From Aquabacterium sp. (GTDB taxonomy: Bacteria > Pseudomonadota > Gammaproteobacteria > Burkholderiales > Burkholderiaceae_C), in assembly GCA_030654555.1 (NCBI GenBank), contig JAURXG010000487.1:1-6955 (forward strand): a DNA stretch of 6,955 bases, read 5' to 3'. The position numbers and the translations under genes are program-made. The notes beneath the pieces are model-generated. The model worked only from the letters and a program-made list of their open reading frames with translations. It was not told the DNA's origin and searched no databases. Each line of letters starts with the position of its first letter. The stretch's first letter is position 1. Shown here piece by piece: positions 6,808 to 6,955 of this stretch.

Positions 6808-6955
6808 TCAGAGGGCCTGGCCGGCCAGCACGCGGGTGTACAGCGCGATGTGCTGATCGGCGCAGCGCCGCCACGAGAAGCCGCGTGCATGCGCCGCGAT
6901 GGCCTCGGCGCGGCCGGGCGCGGCGTCGGCGGCCAGCCCGGCCATCACCACCGCA
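6808..6955 (-). CDS. C-terminal end of a probable GT4 glycosyltransferase (partial, runs off the right edge)
   Basis: The minus strand is open from the right edge to a TGA at 6808-6810 and encodes 48 residues plus the stop. The end of the fragment reads HARGFSWRRCADQHIALYTR followed by VLAGQAL. An Ala/Arg-rich helix, then an aromatic F-S-W, then a helix with A-L-Y is the usual last part of GT4 glycosyltransferases, where the chain crosses back to the N-terminal domain (compare YSWERIVARIREAI in the neighbouring gene). Codon use fits the genome, and the stop sits 11 bases before the next start on the same strand. The catalytic part is outside the window, so the family call rests on this C-terminal pattern and on context. 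Confidence 0.7.
   Translation of the reverse strand, partial: AVVMAGLAADAAPGRAEAIAAHARGFSWRRCADQHIALYTRVLAGQAL

Noticed and set aside
5504..6856. Plus-strand open frame of 450 codons opposite the glycosyltransferase
   Set aside because: Almost exact mirror of the GT4 gene. The translation is Gln/His/Val/Gly/Arg-rich with no recognisable domain, a typical antisense artefact of high-GC codon bias.
6797..6874. N-terminal extension of the glycosyltransferase to 6874
   Set aside because: The extra 26 residues are Arg/Pro-rich and overlap the end of the preceding gene in another frame; the GT4 first strand begins right after the start at 6796.

Overview
The window is very GC-rich (about 70% by eye) with strong G/C bias at third codon positions, and its genes look like those of a betaproteobacterium of the order Burkholderiales (Rubrivivax/Leptothrix/Ideonella-type relatives). 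The assignment rests on base composition and protein style, above all the small secreted protein, whose sequence pattern I associate with that order. It is an inference, not a database result.

Layout, left to right. The plus strand carries a complete inner-membrane RND efflux pump subunit (25-3126), probably the last gene of an operon whose membrane-fusion partner lies off the left edge. A 159-base spacer with one AT-rich island follows. Next come a small exported protein with an Arg/Asp/Gly/His-rich repeat tail (3286-3744) and a double-hotdog acyl-thioester dehydratase of the HTD2 / mesaconyl-C4-CoA hydratase type (3828-4721). The minus strand, read from the right edge leftwards, carries the last 48 codons of a probable glycosyltransferase (6808-6955), a complete GT4-type glycosyltransferase (5507-6796) and a class I SAM-dependent methyltransferase (4754-5476). 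These three are separated by only 11 and 30 bases, so they look like one operon. The two gene sets converge at 4722-4753 on a GC-rich hairpin that could terminate transcription from both sides.

How the genes work together. The minus-strand genes fit the tail of a surface-polysaccharide, O-antigen or exopolysaccharide cluster: two sugar transferases followed by a methyltransferase that could modify the glycan or a sugar precursor. The RND subunit would work with an off-window periplasmic adaptor and an outer-membrane channel. The secreted protein and the dehydratase have no evident functional link to either neighbour.

I see no mobile element, CRISPR array, tRNA or rRNA, and no convincing sign of a previously undescribed system. 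Most of the window is ordinary chromosomal content. The items most worth a second look are the repeat-tailed secreted protein, the orphan dehydratase, and the glycan operon that runs off the right edge.
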